A DNA stretch of 64,000 nucleotides from Oceanobacter antarcticus (lineage in GTDB: Bacteria > Pseudomonadota > Gammaproteobacteria > Pseudomonadales > Oceanobacteraceae). Position 1 is the first letter of the stretch, and the number at the start of each line of letters is the position of its first letter. The translations under genes were made by a program, and so were the position numbers. A model generated the notes under the pieces. The model saw only the letters and a list, made by a program, of their open reading frames with translations, did no database searches and was not told where the DNA came from. The DNA is taken from assembly GCF_044962685.1 (NCBI RefSeq), contig NZ_JBBKTX010000005.1:140402-204401 (forward strand), in the 5' to 3' direction. Below are positions 16,566 to 25,614 of the stretch, one piece after another.

Positions 16566-17261
16566 TTACTGGTCGGCAATTTCCAGCAATTCAACTTCAA
16601 ACACCAGTGCAGAGTTGGCTGGTATCTTAGGGCTCGGGCTACGCGCACCGTACGCCAGCTCCGCCGGGATAAAGAATTTGAACTTTTCACCCACTTTCAT
16701 CAGCTGCACGCCTTCGGTCCAACCAGGAATCACATTACCCAGCGGGAATTGAACAGGCTCGCCACGCTCAACCGAACTATCAAACACAGTGCCATCAATC
16801 AATGTACCGTGATAATGAACACTCACCGTATCCGCAGCCGTCGGCTTCGCCGCATCACCTTCAACAGCCGTCATGACTTCGTACTGCAAGCCACTTTCAG
16901 TAACCACAACACCTTCACGCTTGGCATTTTCAGCCAAGAACTCCTCTCCCGCCTTCGCAACCGCATCACTCAATGCTTCCTGCTTACGTGTCTGCTCTTC
17001 CCGAATTTTCTCAAATGCAGACTGAATAACTTCATCAGTAATACGCTGATCCGCTTTTGACAGCGCATCCTTGATACCCGCCGCAATCGCCTCCGGGTTC
17101 ATTTCAACATCTTCCTGAGACAGTTGACGGCCAATATTCAGACCCACGCCATAGCTTGCCTGGTCAATGTGGTTTTCCAGTTTCACAGCTTCCTCCTGAC
17201 CACATGCGGCCAACAACAGAGTACCTGCCAATACAGCAGGTACTGATTTAATAAAACTCAT
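16566..17261 (-). CDS. FKBP-type peptidyl-prolyl isomerase, Mip/FkpA-like lipoprotein
   Basis: 231 residues. A lipoprotein signal peptide ends in the lipobox 'LLLAAC' (Cys at 20), so it is anchored in the envelope. Residues about 30-125 are the helical dimerisation domain (FKBP_N) and 130-231 the FKBP catalytic domain ('DTVSVHYHGTLIDGTVFDSS', 'GWTEGVQLMKVGEKFKFFIP', 'LVFEVELLEI'). It catalyses prolyl cis-trans isomerisation and assists folding of periplasmic and outer-membrane proteins. Monocistronic, with a strong terminator. Confidence 0.93.
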   Translation of the reverse strand: MSFIKSVPAVLAGTLLLAACGQEEAVKLENHIDQASYGVGLNIGRQLSQEDVEMNPEAIAAGIKDALSKADQRITDEVIQSAFEKIREEQTRKQEALSDAVAKAGEEFLAENAKREGVVVTESGLQYEVMTAVEGDAAKPTAADTVSVHYHGTLIDGTVFDSSVERGEPVQFPLGNVIPGWTEGVQLMKVGEKFKFFIPAELAYGARSPSPKIPANSALVFEVELLEIADQ

Positions 17262-17378
17262 GCTTGTCTCTCACGTTTGTTGAAATGAATGCTGGACAGG
17301 CAACTCTAAAGTCGAAAAGTTTCAATTACTGCATAATCAAAACCACTGCAGAGATACCCAGCGCGCTGATTACAAGGC

Positions 17379-17606
17379 CTAACAGGCATAATGTCCAGAC
17401 TTCGCACGGCGATCACACTCACGTTTCACGTTTGCGCACACCTGCAACTCAGCCGCGGATGATCTGGTAGCCACCTGACACTCATAATGACGATGCCTCA
17501 GGTCACGATCACTGAGATCTCCCATGACATCACCACAAGCCGCCAGAAAAAACACCAGAAAAATAGGGATAGTCAGAAACGCTTTCACAAAAAAAAACCG
17601 ATACAT
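17379..17606 (-). CDS. Small Cys-rich lipoprotein, function unknown
   Basis: 75 residues. A basic start, a strongly hydrophobic stretch and the lipobox 'FLAAC' (Cys24) predict a lipoprotein of about 50 mature residues. The mature part holds four more cysteines in evenly spaced Cys-containing segments, enough for two disulfides. The start ATG at 17606 has only a distant GGGAGG (about 17 bases away), so the exact start is uncertain. Nine consecutive T on the coding strand (17589-17597) lie in the signal region. No recognised family. It could be spurious, but signal plus lipobox plus cysteines argue for a gene. Confidence 0.45.
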   Translation of the reverse strand: MYRFFFVKAFLTIPIFLVFFLAACGDVMGDLSDRDLRHRHYECQVATRSSAAELQVCANVKRECDRRAKSGHYAC

Positions 17607-17750
17607 TTACATTGTTGCGAAGCCTCCCACAGCAGAGAGAGCCTGTCCAGCCTGAAAAACGCCACCACTGCTTCAAAACCTGCGAACAGCACCACAACCA
17701 CTCCACCGTGCCTTCTGGCTAAGCCGTTGAAATAAATCGCAAATAAATAT

Positions 17751-17778
17751 TTGACAGAGAATATTACACTGGCATAAT
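17751..17778 (+). promoter_or_regulatory. Sigma-70 promoter of tRNA-Met
   Basis: TTGACA at 17751-17756, 16-base spacer, CATAAT at 17773-17778 and a GCGCC discriminator. The tRNA starts 57 bases downstream, leaving a 5' leader for RNase P cleavage. Confidence 0.8.
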
Positions 17779-17835
17779 ACGCGCCACTTGATCGAGACAG
17801 TACTGAAATGTGCCAGCACGACTCAAGTATGCAGT

Positions 17836-17912
17836 GGCTATGTAGCTCAGTTGGTTAGAGCACAGCATTCATAATGCTGGGGTCGATGGTTCAAGTCCGT
17901 CCATAGCTACCA
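17836..17912 (+). tRNA. Elongator tRNA-Met (CAT)
   Basis: 77 bases with encoded CCA. Anticodon stem CAGCA/TGCTG with loop TTCATAA. No GGG/CCC anticodon stem, so elongator rather than initiator. It is not the Ile2 (lysidine) type as far as the D- and anticodon-arm resemblance to elongator Met shows, but that needs a scored comparison. The acceptor GGCTATG pairs with CATAGCT, giving a G1-U72 wobble where E. coli has G1-C72. Confidence 0.93.
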
Positions 17913-17941
17913 TTGATTCGAGGCCAGCCCTCATAAAAAAG

Positions 17942-17966
17942 GCCCATGCTCAGCGTGGGCTTTTTT
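17942..17966 (+). terminator. Intrinsic terminator of tRNA-Met
   Basis: GCCCATGCTCAGCGTGGGC hairpin followed by six T, 30 bases after the CCA end. Confidence 0.9.
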
Positions 17967-18015
17967 GTATCTGCAAATCATACAAACCCGGCAAGGTGCC
18001 GGGTTGCATAATGGG

Positions 18016-18654
18016 TCAGGGATTCAGCCGCTGAATAGTCCAGGCTTCTCGTTCCAGCTGGTATTCGACTCTGTCATGGAGGCGATGCTCGCCTCCCTGC
18101 CAGAATTCCATCCGGGAAGGAACCAATCGATATCCGCCCCAGTAATCCGGCAAGGGAACCTCCTTATCCTGATATTCCACACTCAATTGGGTAAAGCGGG
18201 TTTCCAGCTCAGAACGACTCGCCAATGGCCTACTCTGTTGTGATGCCCAAGCTCCAAGCTGGCTTTCTCGAGGGCGGGAGTGGAAGTAGGCTTGCGCTTC
18301 TTCCCTGCTCATCGGCACGACCTCGCCCTGAATCTGCACCTGACGCTCGACCTTCATCCAGAAGAAATGCAGGCTGGCTTTCGGGTTAGTAGCGAAGTGT
18401 CGACCCTTGTTACTTTCATAATTGGTAAAAAAGACAAAGCCACCATCGTCGTATGACTTGAGCAACAATATTCGTTGCCAGGGCTGGCCATGCTCATCAA
18501 CGCTGGCCACCGTCATCACCGTCGGCTCTTCTGGTGCGGTTGTACGGTAGTGCTCAAACCAGGCGTGAAATTGTGCCACCGGGTGCTCGGCGACCTTGGC
18601 TTCGTCGAGTCGTCCCTGAGTGTATTCTTTGCGAATGTCACTGAGATCAACCAT
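18016..18654 (-). CDS. pdxH: Pyridoxamine 5'-phosphate oxidase
   Basis: 212 residues. This FMN enzyme oxidises pyridoxamine- or pyridoxine-phosphate to pyridoxal 5'-phosphate. 'LSDIRKEYTQGRLDE' start, 'WQRILLLKSYDDGGFVFFTN' (FMN site), 'ESNKGRHFATNP', 'SRPRESQLGAWASQQS' and the C-terminal 'HDRVEYQLEREAWTIQRLNP' are diagnostic. ATG at 18654 with GGAG 10 bases upstream is chosen over an upstream TTG. Confidence 0.97.
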   Translation of the reverse strand: MVDLSDIRKEYTQGRLDEAKVAEHPVAQFHAWFEHYRTTAPEEPTVMTVASVDEHGQPWQRILLLKSYDDGGFVFFTNYESNKGRHFATNPKASLHFFWMKVERQVQIQGEVVPMSREEAQAYFHSRPRESQLGAWASQQSRPLASRSELETRFTQLSVEYQDKEVPLPDYWGGYRLVPSRMEFWQGGEHRLHDRVEYQLEREAWTIQRLNP

Positions 18655-18928
18655 CTTGTATGTGCTCCAATAATTATCCAAACCGGCACAATTGCCATTA
18701 CTATTCGAAGTGCTGTTATTAAAAGTGCCGTGAGTAACAGTGTGTCACCAGCTCGATGCCGCCGCATTGACCTGCCACCATCAAAGCCAGCCATGGCCAA
18801 ATCTGCTACCATCCCGGCCGGTTTTACCCCAGCATGCATCTCCCGGCTTCCGGGTGCGATTCGCATAGACATAAGCCACACCACTCAAACAGACGAATTG
18901 TCACAGACACAACCCAAAGGCAACAATC

Positions 18929-19378
18929 ATGTCCGATCATAACTACCCCACTGCATCCCTGACGCGCCGCTTGGCAGCACTGGCGTATGACAGTCTGGTA
19001 CTGCTCGCATTGTATATCGTGGTTGGTTTTGTGTTGGTAGGGATTGCAGCAGCCACCCACGGCGGACAACCGCCTGGCGCCTTTCCCGCGTCGGTCAACC
19101 TGTCCGTTATGTTCTGCATCTGTTTCTTCTATTTCAGTTCATCCTGGCGGCGTGGTGGCCAGAGCATCGGTATGAAAGCCTGGCAACTCAAACTGGTCAC
19201 AGAAGATACCGGGCCAATCAAGCTATCCCATTGTATGTTACGTACCGCGATTGGCTTTTTTTCGCTGGCGGCTTTCGGCTTGGGATTCTTCTGGGCTGTG
19301 CTGGATACTCGCGGCCGCAGCTGGCATGACATGGCATCCCTGACCCGTGTTGTGTTTATCCCGAAAACGGGTGATTAA
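18929..19378 (+). CDS. RDD-family membrane protein
   Basis: 149 residues. 'LTRRLAALAYDSLVLLAL' carries the Arg-Asp-type signature in the first membrane helix. A second hydrophobic segment lies near residue 50-70, and a third precedes 'LDTRGRSWHDMASLTRVV', the conserved C-terminal RDD region ('GQSIGMKAWQLKLV' in the loop). The family is linked to ion or osmolyte transport in a few cases, but no function can be assigned here. Convergent with lptG. Confidence 0.88.
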   Translation: MSDHNYPTASLTRRLAALAYDSLVLLALYIVVGFVLVGIAAATHGGQPPGAFPASVNLSVMFCICFFYFSSSWRRGGQSIGMKAWQLKLVTEDTGPIKLSHCMLRTAIGFFSLAAFGLGFFWAVLDTRGRSWHDMASLTRVVFIPKTGD

Positions 19379-19404
19379 CGCCGCCCCGCTTGCTCATTAT
19401 GTTG

Positions 19405-20469
19405 CTAACCGGCGCGCCGCAACAGCAGCAACCCAACGCCCATACAGGCAGCGATCGGAATCACACTGGCCCACAGCGGTTCAAAGCCAAACACAATACT
19501 GGCGGGGGCCAGCAGTTCTTCTGCGTATTTGTACACCAGACCAACCAGAATTCCGGAGAAAATCCGGTAACCCGGCGTCACCGCCCGCAGCGGGCCAAAA
19601 ATAAAGGAAATTCCCAGAATCACCAGTGCCAGCGTCCCCAGTGGCTGGGTAACCTTGCGCCAGAACGACAACAGATAGTTGTCTGCATTCAGCCCCTGTT
19701 TTTCCAGATAACGGGTATAGTTGAACAAGTTGGATATTGACATATCCCGTGGCTGTATCATTACCACACTGAGACTTTGTGGGGTCAGTTCAGTTTGCCA
19801 GTCCAGACTGTCCAGCTGTTGCTGGCTGGTCGCAGAGTCAGTGATCGTCATATCAATAACCGCTTGCATTTGCCAGCTGGAGCGTTGATAAATTGCCCGC
19901 TCAGCCGACCGGATCCGTTGCAGGTTGCTGTCGTTATCAAAATCAAACAGGGTTATCCCATGCAATACCCCGTTGGGTTCGACGGCGGTAAAGCGCATAA
20001 AGGTATTACCCTCACGATGCCAATATCCCTTCCCCTTGTTAGACAGCAAATCCCCCTTGCCTTGAGCCACCGCTTTCTGCGACTGGGCAATCCGCTCCAA
20101 TACCGGAATCGCGTATTCGGCCAGCGCCATATTCAGCGCCATCAATAGCATCATCGGTTTGATCACCGCCACCGCGATACGCCCGACCGATACCCCCGAC
20201 GCCCGCATCACGGTCAACTCACTGCTGGCCGCCATACCACCCAAACCTGCAAGACAACCGATCAGACACGCCATCGGCATGTATTCATACAGCCGACGAG
20301 GCAAGCGTGTGCCCATAAATTGCAGCGCATCGAGAAACTGATATTCACCTTTAAGTTGGTCGAGTTCATCCACCAGCGTAAAAATAGCATCCAGCCCAAC
20401 AATGATGACAGCCACAATCAGCGTAGCCACCATCACATTGTGAGCAACGTAGCGATCAAGACGATTCAT
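19405..20469 (-). CDS. lptG: LPS export permease LptG
   Basis: 354 residues. It is an inner-membrane partner of LptF in the LptB2FG ABC exporter that extracts lipopolysaccharide toward LptC. 'MNRLDRYVAHNVM' start, N-terminal TM pair, a periplasmic beta-jellyroll domain (about 130-260) and C-terminal helices with 'GISFIFGPLRAVTPGYRIF'. The ATG overlaps the lptF stop (ATGA), so the two are coupled; longer starts inside lptF are rejected. Confidence 0.95.
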   Translation of the reverse strand: MNRLDRYVAHNVMVATLIVAVIIVGLDAIFTLVDELDQLKGEYQFLDALQFMGTRLPRRLYEYMPMACLIGCLAGLGGMAASSELTVMRASGVSVGRIAVAVIKPMMLLMALNMALAEYAIPVLERIAQSQKAVAQGKGDLLSNKGKGYWHREGNTFMRFTAVEPNGVLHGITLFDFDNDSNLQRIRSAERAIYQRSSWQMQAVIDMTITDSATSQQQLDSLDWQTELTPQSLSVVMIQPRDMSISNLFNYTRYLEKQGLNADNYLLSFWRKVTQPLGTLALVILGISFIFGPLRAVTPGYRIFSGILVGLVYKYAEELLAPASIVFGFEPLWASVIPIAACMGVGLLLLRRAG

Positions 20470-21536
20470 AGCGCCCTCACCCGCCATTGACGCACCCACT
20501 CGGGTACCATCAGCAAGCCGATGGCGATCAACAGATAAACGAAGTGCAAACCCCACAAACCCACATCAGGATTCAGCTCTCCTTTTTCCAGCATGCCTTT
20601 CATCGCAATCAGCAACGAGATGTAAACCATAAACAATATAATGGCAGGAAACAGCCGGGCGAAACGCCCCTGGCGGGGATTAACGCGAGACAGAGGCACC
20701 GCCAGCAGAGTCACAATAGGCACCATAAGTACCATGGAAATACGCCACTGTAGCTGTGCCTGTTGCTTGGGGTCATCGGAACCGAACAACGCCAGCGTCG
20801 GCACCGCTTCTTTGCGCAGCTTGCTGCGCTCTTCCGGTTCATCGGCAATCTTGACGCCATATAAATCAAAATCCAGCGCCTGGAATTCGAGGCTCCCCGG
20901 CGTCCAGTCGTAACGTTTACCGCGGTGTAACTCCAGATAACGGGAGCCGGTTTCGTCACTGACGTACTGGGTGCCCTTTTGCGCCAGCAACAAGCTATTG
21001 CCATCGGTAATAAACACATTGTTCATTTCGGTTTTATCATTTGAAAGCGACTCGGCATAGGTAACGCGGGTACCGCCTTTCATACTCTGAAACCGTCCCG
21101 GAGCCAGTAATTCAAACTCAGTCAGCTGTGCCTGTTTTTCATACAAGCCTTCCATTTTTTGGGCACCCCAGGGGCTGAGGTACAAGCTGAAGCTGCCCAC
21201 CACCAGCATTAGCCCGAAAGCCGGTACAGCGGTATAGGCCAACAGGCGGGTATGCGAAAATCCGGTTGCGGTCAGTACCGTCATTTCACTTTCGGCGTAC
21301 AATCGCCCGTACGCCAACAGGATTGAGATAAACAGCGCCAGTGGCAAAATCATTTCGAGAAACGACGGCAAACGTAATACCAGCGTAAAAAATACGATAT
21401 CCAGCGAGACTTCACCGGCTGCAGCCGCAGCAAGTTGACGAATCAGACGACCACTCATCAGAATCATCAACAGTACGATGGTCACAGCAAACAGTGAGCC
21501 AGCCAGCTCCCTGGCCAAGTAGCGAAATATGATCAA
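20466..21536 (-). CDS. lptF: LPS export permease LptF
   Basis: 356 residues starting at a probable TTG (21536), which yields the family N-terminus M-IIFRYLAREL and has AAGG upstream; a longer TTG start at 21566 is possible but atypical. Six membrane helices flank a periplasmic domain. 'LVLRLPSFLEMILPLALFIS' and 'YAESEMTVLTATGFSHTRL' are the coupling-helix region that contacts LptB. Divergent from pepA with a 212-base shared promoter region, the arrangement usual in gammaproteobacteria. Confidence 0.94.
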   Translation of the reverse strand: MIIFRYLARELAGSLFAVTIVLLMILMSGRLIRQLAAAAAGEVSLDIVFFTLVLRLPSFLEMILPLALFISILLAYGRLYAESEMTVLTATGFSHTRLLAYTAVPAFGLMLVVGSFSLYLSPWGAQKMEGLYEKQAQLTEFELLAPGRFQSMKGGTRVTYAESLSNDKTEMNNVFITDGNSLLLAQKGTQYVSDETGSRYLELHRGKRYDWTPGSLEFQALDFDLYGVKIADEPEERSKLRKEAVPTLALFGSDDPKQQAQLQWRISMVLMVPIVTLLAVPLSRVNPRQGRFARLFPAIILFMVYISLLIAMKGMLEKGELNPDVGLWGLHFVYLLIAIGLLMVPEWVRQWRVRAL

Positions 21537-21748
21537 AAGACTTAGACCTTGATTGAGCCGGAGCAAGAGTCGCGCACCATACCCAGAGACGGTTTGCTCT
21601 GCAACGACGACAAAACGCTTTGTTATCTGTGCGGCCCTTGTATTTCAGGAATATGGCGTCACATTATAGGGCGACTCATTATTCAGAACGAGCCGCTGAG
21701 AACAAATAGCAGGCCGTCTGCCACCAATGCCTTCCGCCAGGAGCTGAC

Positions 21749-23212
21749 ATGATTTACCAGGTATCCCAACAAACTGCCGCCGACATTCAGGCGAGCTGTA
21801 TTGTGGTCACTCTCGACCAGTCAGGCAAGCTGTCTGACGCCGCCTCACAGCTTGATGAGGCCAGCCAGGGTTTTATCAGCCAGCGTTACGAACAGGGCGA
21901 TATCTCCGGCAAACTGGCAGAAAGCCTGTTGTTGCCAGCCGTTGCCGGAATCAACGCTGGCCGCGTATTACTGGTTGGTACCGGCAAAGCAACACTGAAA
22001 CCCGCCAGCGCCCAGAAAGTACTGACTGCTATTGCAACGCTTACCAGCAAAATCCGTGGTGACATTGCCCTGGCGCTGACAGAAATGGCAACCGACGTAC
22101 TGACAGAATCCTGGCTGGCCGAGCAAACCGCCATCGCCTACGCCAGCGCCCAGTACCGTTTTACAGCTACCAAAAGCACCACAGACGATGATACCCAAAC
22201 GCCCGACAGCGTGATCTGGCTGGGCAGTGATGTGGACGCCGCCTTCACTAAAGGCGCAGCGATTGGTGCCGGCATCAGCTTCGCCAAAGAGCTGGCCAAC
22301 ATGCCACCCAATATCTGCACCCCTACCTGGCTGGCCGAAAACGCCGTCACCCTCACTCAGGATCAAGCCCTCGAAACCACCATTCTGGACGAAGACCAGC
22401 TGGCTGAAATGGGTGCCGGAGCGTTTGTTTCTGTCTCCAAAGGTTCCAGCGAGCCAGGCAAGATTATCGTTATGCAGTACCGTGGTGCCGACGATCCAAA
22501 CGCCGCACCACACATGATTCTGGGTAAAGGTATTACCTTCGATACCGGCGGCATCAGCCTCAAGCCCGGCCTGAAGATGGATGAGATGAAATACGACATG
22601 TGTGGCGCAGCCTCCGTGCTCGGCACCATGAAAGCCATTCTCGCCCTCAAGCCCAAGGTCAACGTATTGGCCATCGTGACCAGTGCGGAAAACATGCCCG
22701 CCGGTAACGCCAGCAAGCCTGGCGATGTGGTGACCAGTCTGTCTGGCAAAACCATTGAAATCCTCAATACCGATGCCGAAGGCCGACTGGTGCTGTGTGA
22801 TGCGCTCACCTACGGTATCAACAATTACAAGCCTGCCTCCATCGTCGACATCGCCACCCTGACCGGTGCTTGCATGGCCGCGCTGGGCGAAGTCAACTCA
22901 GGCCTGTTCACCACCGATGAAGCCATGGCGGAACAACTGCAGACAGCTGCACAATACAGCAACGACAAAGTGTGGCGTTTACCGCTGGAAGAAGAGTATC
23001 AGGATCTGATCGACTCCAATTTTGCCGACATCGCCAATATTGGTGGCCCGCTGGCAGGCGCAACCACCGCTGCTTGCTTCCTGTCACGCTTTACCGAAGG
23101 TACACCCTGGGCGCACCTGGATATTGCCGGTACCGCCTGGGTGGGTGGCAAGGCGAAAGGAGCCACCGGACGCCCGGTCAGCCTGCTGGTGAACTATTTG
23201 CTGAATAAATAA
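21749..23212 (+). CDS. pepA: Leucyl aminopeptidase (cytosol aminopeptidase, M17)
   Basis: 487 residues. A two-metal aminopeptidase that can also act as a DNA-binding protein in E. coli. The catalytic domain has 'GKGITFDTGGISLKP' (metal Asp and catalytic Lys region), 'MKYDMCGAASVLG' and the hallmark 'NTDAEGRLVL'. GGAG precedes the ATG. Unlike most gammaproteobacteria, holC and valS do not follow; a convergent LysR gene does. Confidence 0.96.
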   Translation: MIYQVSQQTAADIQASCIVVTLDQSGKLSDAASQLDEASQGFISQRYEQGDISGKLAESLLLPAVAGINAGRVLLVGTGKATLKPASAQKVLTAIATLTSKIRGDIALALTEMATDVLTESWLAEQTAIAYASAQYRFTATKSTTDDDTQTPDSVIWLGSDVDAAFTKGAAIGAGISFAKELANMPPNICTPTWLAENAVTLTQDQALETTILDEDQLAEMGAGAFVSVSKGSSEPGKIIVMQYRGADDPNAAPHMILGKGITFDTGGISLKPGLKMDEMKYDMCGAASVLGTMKAILALKPKVNVLAIVTSAENMPAGNASKPGDVVTSLSGKTIEILNTDAEGRLVLCDALTYGINNYKPASIVDIATLTGACMAALGEVNSGLFTTDEAMAEQLQTAAQYSNDKVWRLPLEEEYQDLIDSNFADIANIGGPLAGATTAACFLSRFTEGTPWAHLDIAGTAWVGGKAKGATGRPVSLLVNYLLNK

Positions 23213-23238
23213 AACGTCAGCAGCTATTCAGCAAAGGT

Positions 23239-23270
23239 TTCTGGCGGCGGCAAAAAAGCCACTGCCAGAA
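23239..23270. terminator. Stem-loop between convergent pepA and LysR gene
   Basis: TTCTGGCGGCGGC (23239-23251), AAAAAA loop, GCCACTGCCAGAA (23258-23270): 13-bp stem with one mismatch and one wobble. It lies between two convergent stops, so it is a likely shared terminator. No downstream T-run. Confidence 0.55.
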
Positions 23271-23272
23271 GC

Positions 23273-24160
23273 CTATACCGCCTCGTTGTTTCCCCCATGC
23301 TCCAGCACAAAATCCACAAATGCCTGATTGGCTTTCGACAGGTAGCCATCCTTGCGCCAGGCCAAACACAAATCGAGCACAATGGGTGGATCGAACGACA
23401 AGGTAACCAGCTCCGGGTTGTCTTCAGTGGCCATATTCAGCAGTGTTGAAATACCAAAACCCTGTTTGACGATAGCGCGTATCAGCGGTAACAGGTTGGT
23501 TTCGAAGTTAATACGCGGCTGGATGCCGGATTCTTCCGCCAGTCGGTCAATCACCTTGCGGTGAAAGTAGCCTTTGCGGAACAGCACCAGATCTTCCTGC
23601 AGAAACTCTGCCGAGGTAACGGCCGTTCGGCTGGCAAACGGGTGATCCTTATCGACCACGACGCGCATTTCCTCACGCATCAGGGTACGCGCTTCAATCG
23701 TGTCGGGGATGTCTTCCGCTTCAATCACAGCCAGATCCAGCTCGCCTTTTTCCAGCATTTGTTGCAGTTGCCAGGCACCGCCTTCGTAAACCGAAAAGGT
23801 CAGGTTCGGGTAGCGATGGCGGAACGCCATAATAATCGGCGGGAAATGATAGGAACCCAGCATACTGGGAGTCCCCAGCTGCACAGCTCCCTGCTCCAGC
23901 CCGCGCAGCTCTTCCATTTCCAGATCGGCATCCGACATCACCTGCACAATACGCTGAGCTTGTACGTACAGCCGCTCGCCTTCATCGGTCAGTGAAATCT
24001 GGCGTTCATGTCGATGGAATAGTGTCAGTTGCAGTTGCTGCTCCAGACGCTTGATCGCCATGCTGACGGCCGGTTGGGCAACCTCCAGCGCCTCGGCTGC
24101 ACGGGTGAAGCTTTGCTGAGTGGCCACGTGATAAAAATAGGTCAGTGCCTTGTAGTCCAT
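23273..24160 (-). CDS. LysR-family regulator of the adjacent MFS gene
   Basis: 295 residues. Winged HTH at residues 1-60 ('FTRAAEALEVAQPAVSMAIKRLEQQL'), then a type-2 periplasmic-binding-like effector domain. ATG at 24160 with AGGATCG upstream. It is divergent from a YnfM-like MFS exporter, as E. coli ynfL is from ynfM, so it probably controls that transporter in response to an unknown compound. A T-N11-A dyad lies in the shared promoter. Confidence 0.9.
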   Translation of the reverse strand: MDYKALTYFYHVATQQSFTRAAEALEVAQPAVSMAIKRLEQQLQLTLFHRHERQISLTDEGERLYVQAQRIVQVMSDADLEMEELRGLEQGAVQLGTPSMLGSYHFPPIIMAFRHRYPNLTFSVYEGGAWQLQQMLEKGELDLAVIEAEDIPDTIEARTLMREEMRVVVDKDHPFASRTAVTSAEFLQEDLVLFRKGYFHRKVIDRLAEESGIQPRINFETNLLPLIRAIVKQGFGISTLLNMATEDNPELVTLSFDPPIVLDLCLAWRKDGYLSKANQAFVDFVLEHGGNNEAV

Positions 24161-24218
24161 CGGCGATCCTTTTTCAGCTCATTGGAAATCTGTCGTCCCA
24201 ACCAGATCATAATATTTA

Positions 24219-24237
24219 TTGATACAATATATATCAA
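24219..24237. promoter_or_regulatory. Candidate LysR-type operator
   Basis: TTGATA (24219-24224), 7 bases, TATCAA (24232-24237): an AT-rich dyad that satisfies the T-N11-A rule of LysR sites, located midway between the divergent LysR and MFS genes. Confidence 0.5.
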
Positions 24238-24327
24238 ACATATATTTTTATGATAATAAACAACGTTTTATAGTGCTTGTCGTTCTGCTGTTCCTTCATT
24301 TTTGCGTTCCATTGTTGCGAGACCTCC

Positions 24328-25557
24328 ATGATTACAACCGGTACCGCTGCCTGGTGGCGAATCACCATTGCCTTGTGTCTTGGCTCTTTTATGGTGTTTT
24401 CAAACCTGTATGTCACCCAGCCACTGCTACCCATGCTGGCGACGGAATTCAGTGTCACGCCACTGCAAGCGAGTTATTCGCTGACTTTGTCGACGCTGAC
24501 ATTGGGATTATCACTGCTGGTGTATGGGCCGCTATCGGATGTTATTGGCCGCAAGGGGCTGATCGTTGGCAGTATGTGCGGTGCTGCACTCACCGCACTG
24601 TTAATCAGCCAGGTAAGCACCTTTGAGCAACTGCTCTGGCTACGGGGATTACAGGGTGTGTTTCTCGGCGGCTTGCCAGCCATTGCAGTGGCGTATATGG
24701 CCGATGAATTTGATGCTGATGCGCTGATGTCAGCCATTGGACTTTATATTGCGGCCAATTCACTCGGTGGTATTGGTGGTCGTCTGATGGGTGGTTTTAC
24801 GGGCGAACATCTGGGCTGGGGCAATGCATTTCTGGTAGTGGGAATGCTTGGCGCTTGTACCTGGATGCTGGTCGCCTGGTTGTTACCGGCCCCTCGCCGT
24901 TTTATCGCACGGCCGTTCAATCTGCCATCCATGGGGCAAGACCTTATCAGTCACCTGACCAATCCGCTCCTTATCCCGGCCTTTCTGTTTGGTGGCCTGA
25001 ATTTCTTTGTATTTATCAACCAGTACAGTTTTATCACCTTCGTCCTGGAGGCCGATCCGTACACATTATCGCCACAGTTTCTCGGCATGCTGTTCCTCAC
25101 TTACCTGAGCGGCACTTGGGGTTCCACCCTGTCTGGCAAGTTCAGCCGTCGTTATGGCCAGGCCAATTGTATGATGGTGGGGAGTGGACTGCTGATGATC
25201 GGCAGTCTCGTTACCCTGATTCCCTGGCTAGCCACGATTGTTCTCGGATTTCTGCTGAATGCCTTCGGCTTTTTCTTCGCCCACTCCAGCGCCAGCGCCT
25301 GGGTCAGCCGTACGGCTCAACACGCCAAAGCCAGCGCCAGCTCACTCTATCTGGTGTTCTACTATCTCGGAGCCAGCACCGGTGGCTTGTACCTTAACCT
25401 GTTCTGGCAATGGCAATACTGGTTGGGTGTTGTACTGGGATCCCTGCTGGTGCTGGCCGTTACCCTCGCCCTGGCAGCATGGCTAAAACACCAGACTTGC
25501 AAGCAACAATCCCGCCCATCCGGTCGAATAGCGCAAGAAAGCCAGTCGCTATCCTGA
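24328..25557 (+). CDS. MFS transporter, YnfM/drug-H+ antiporter-like
   Basis: 409 residues, about 12 membrane helices. The motif-A loop is 'LVYGPLSDVIGRKGLIVGS' between helices 2 and 3. 'SNLYVTQPLLPMLATEF' near the N-terminus is typical of the YnfM/CynX-type subgroup. ATG at 24328 is chosen because the first helix follows directly; upstream in-frame residues are Cys-rich and unlike the family. Substrate unknown; likely export under control of the divergent LysR regulator. Confidence 0.88.
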   Translation: MITTGTAAWWRITIALCLGSFMVFSNLYVTQPLLPMLATEFSVTPLQASYSLTLSTLTLGLSLLVYGPLSDVIGRKGLIVGSMCGAALTALLISQVSTFEQLLWLRGLQGVFLGGLPAIAVAYMADEFDADALMSAIGLYIAANSLGGIGGRLMGGFTGEHLGWGNAFLVVGMLGACTWMLVAWLLPAPRRFIARPFNLPSMGQDLISHLTNPLLIPAFLFGGLNFFVFINQYSFITFVLEADPYTLSPQFLGMLFLTYLSGTWGSTLSGKFSRRYGQANCMMVGSGLLMIGSLVTLIPWLATIVLGFLLNAFGFFFAHSSASAWVSRTAQHAKASASSLYLVFYYLGASTGGLYLNLFWQWQYWLGVVLGSLLVLAVTLALAAWLKHQTCKQQSRPSGRIAQESQSLS

Positions 25558-25614
25558 CCGCTTTCACTGACGCCGCCAGCGGTATTCGATATTATCGGCG
25601 CTTTCCATACCGCG

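Noticed and set aside
18655..18681. Longer PdxH start
   Set aside because: It would use TTG and lacks a suitable ribosome site; ATG at 18654 fits the family.
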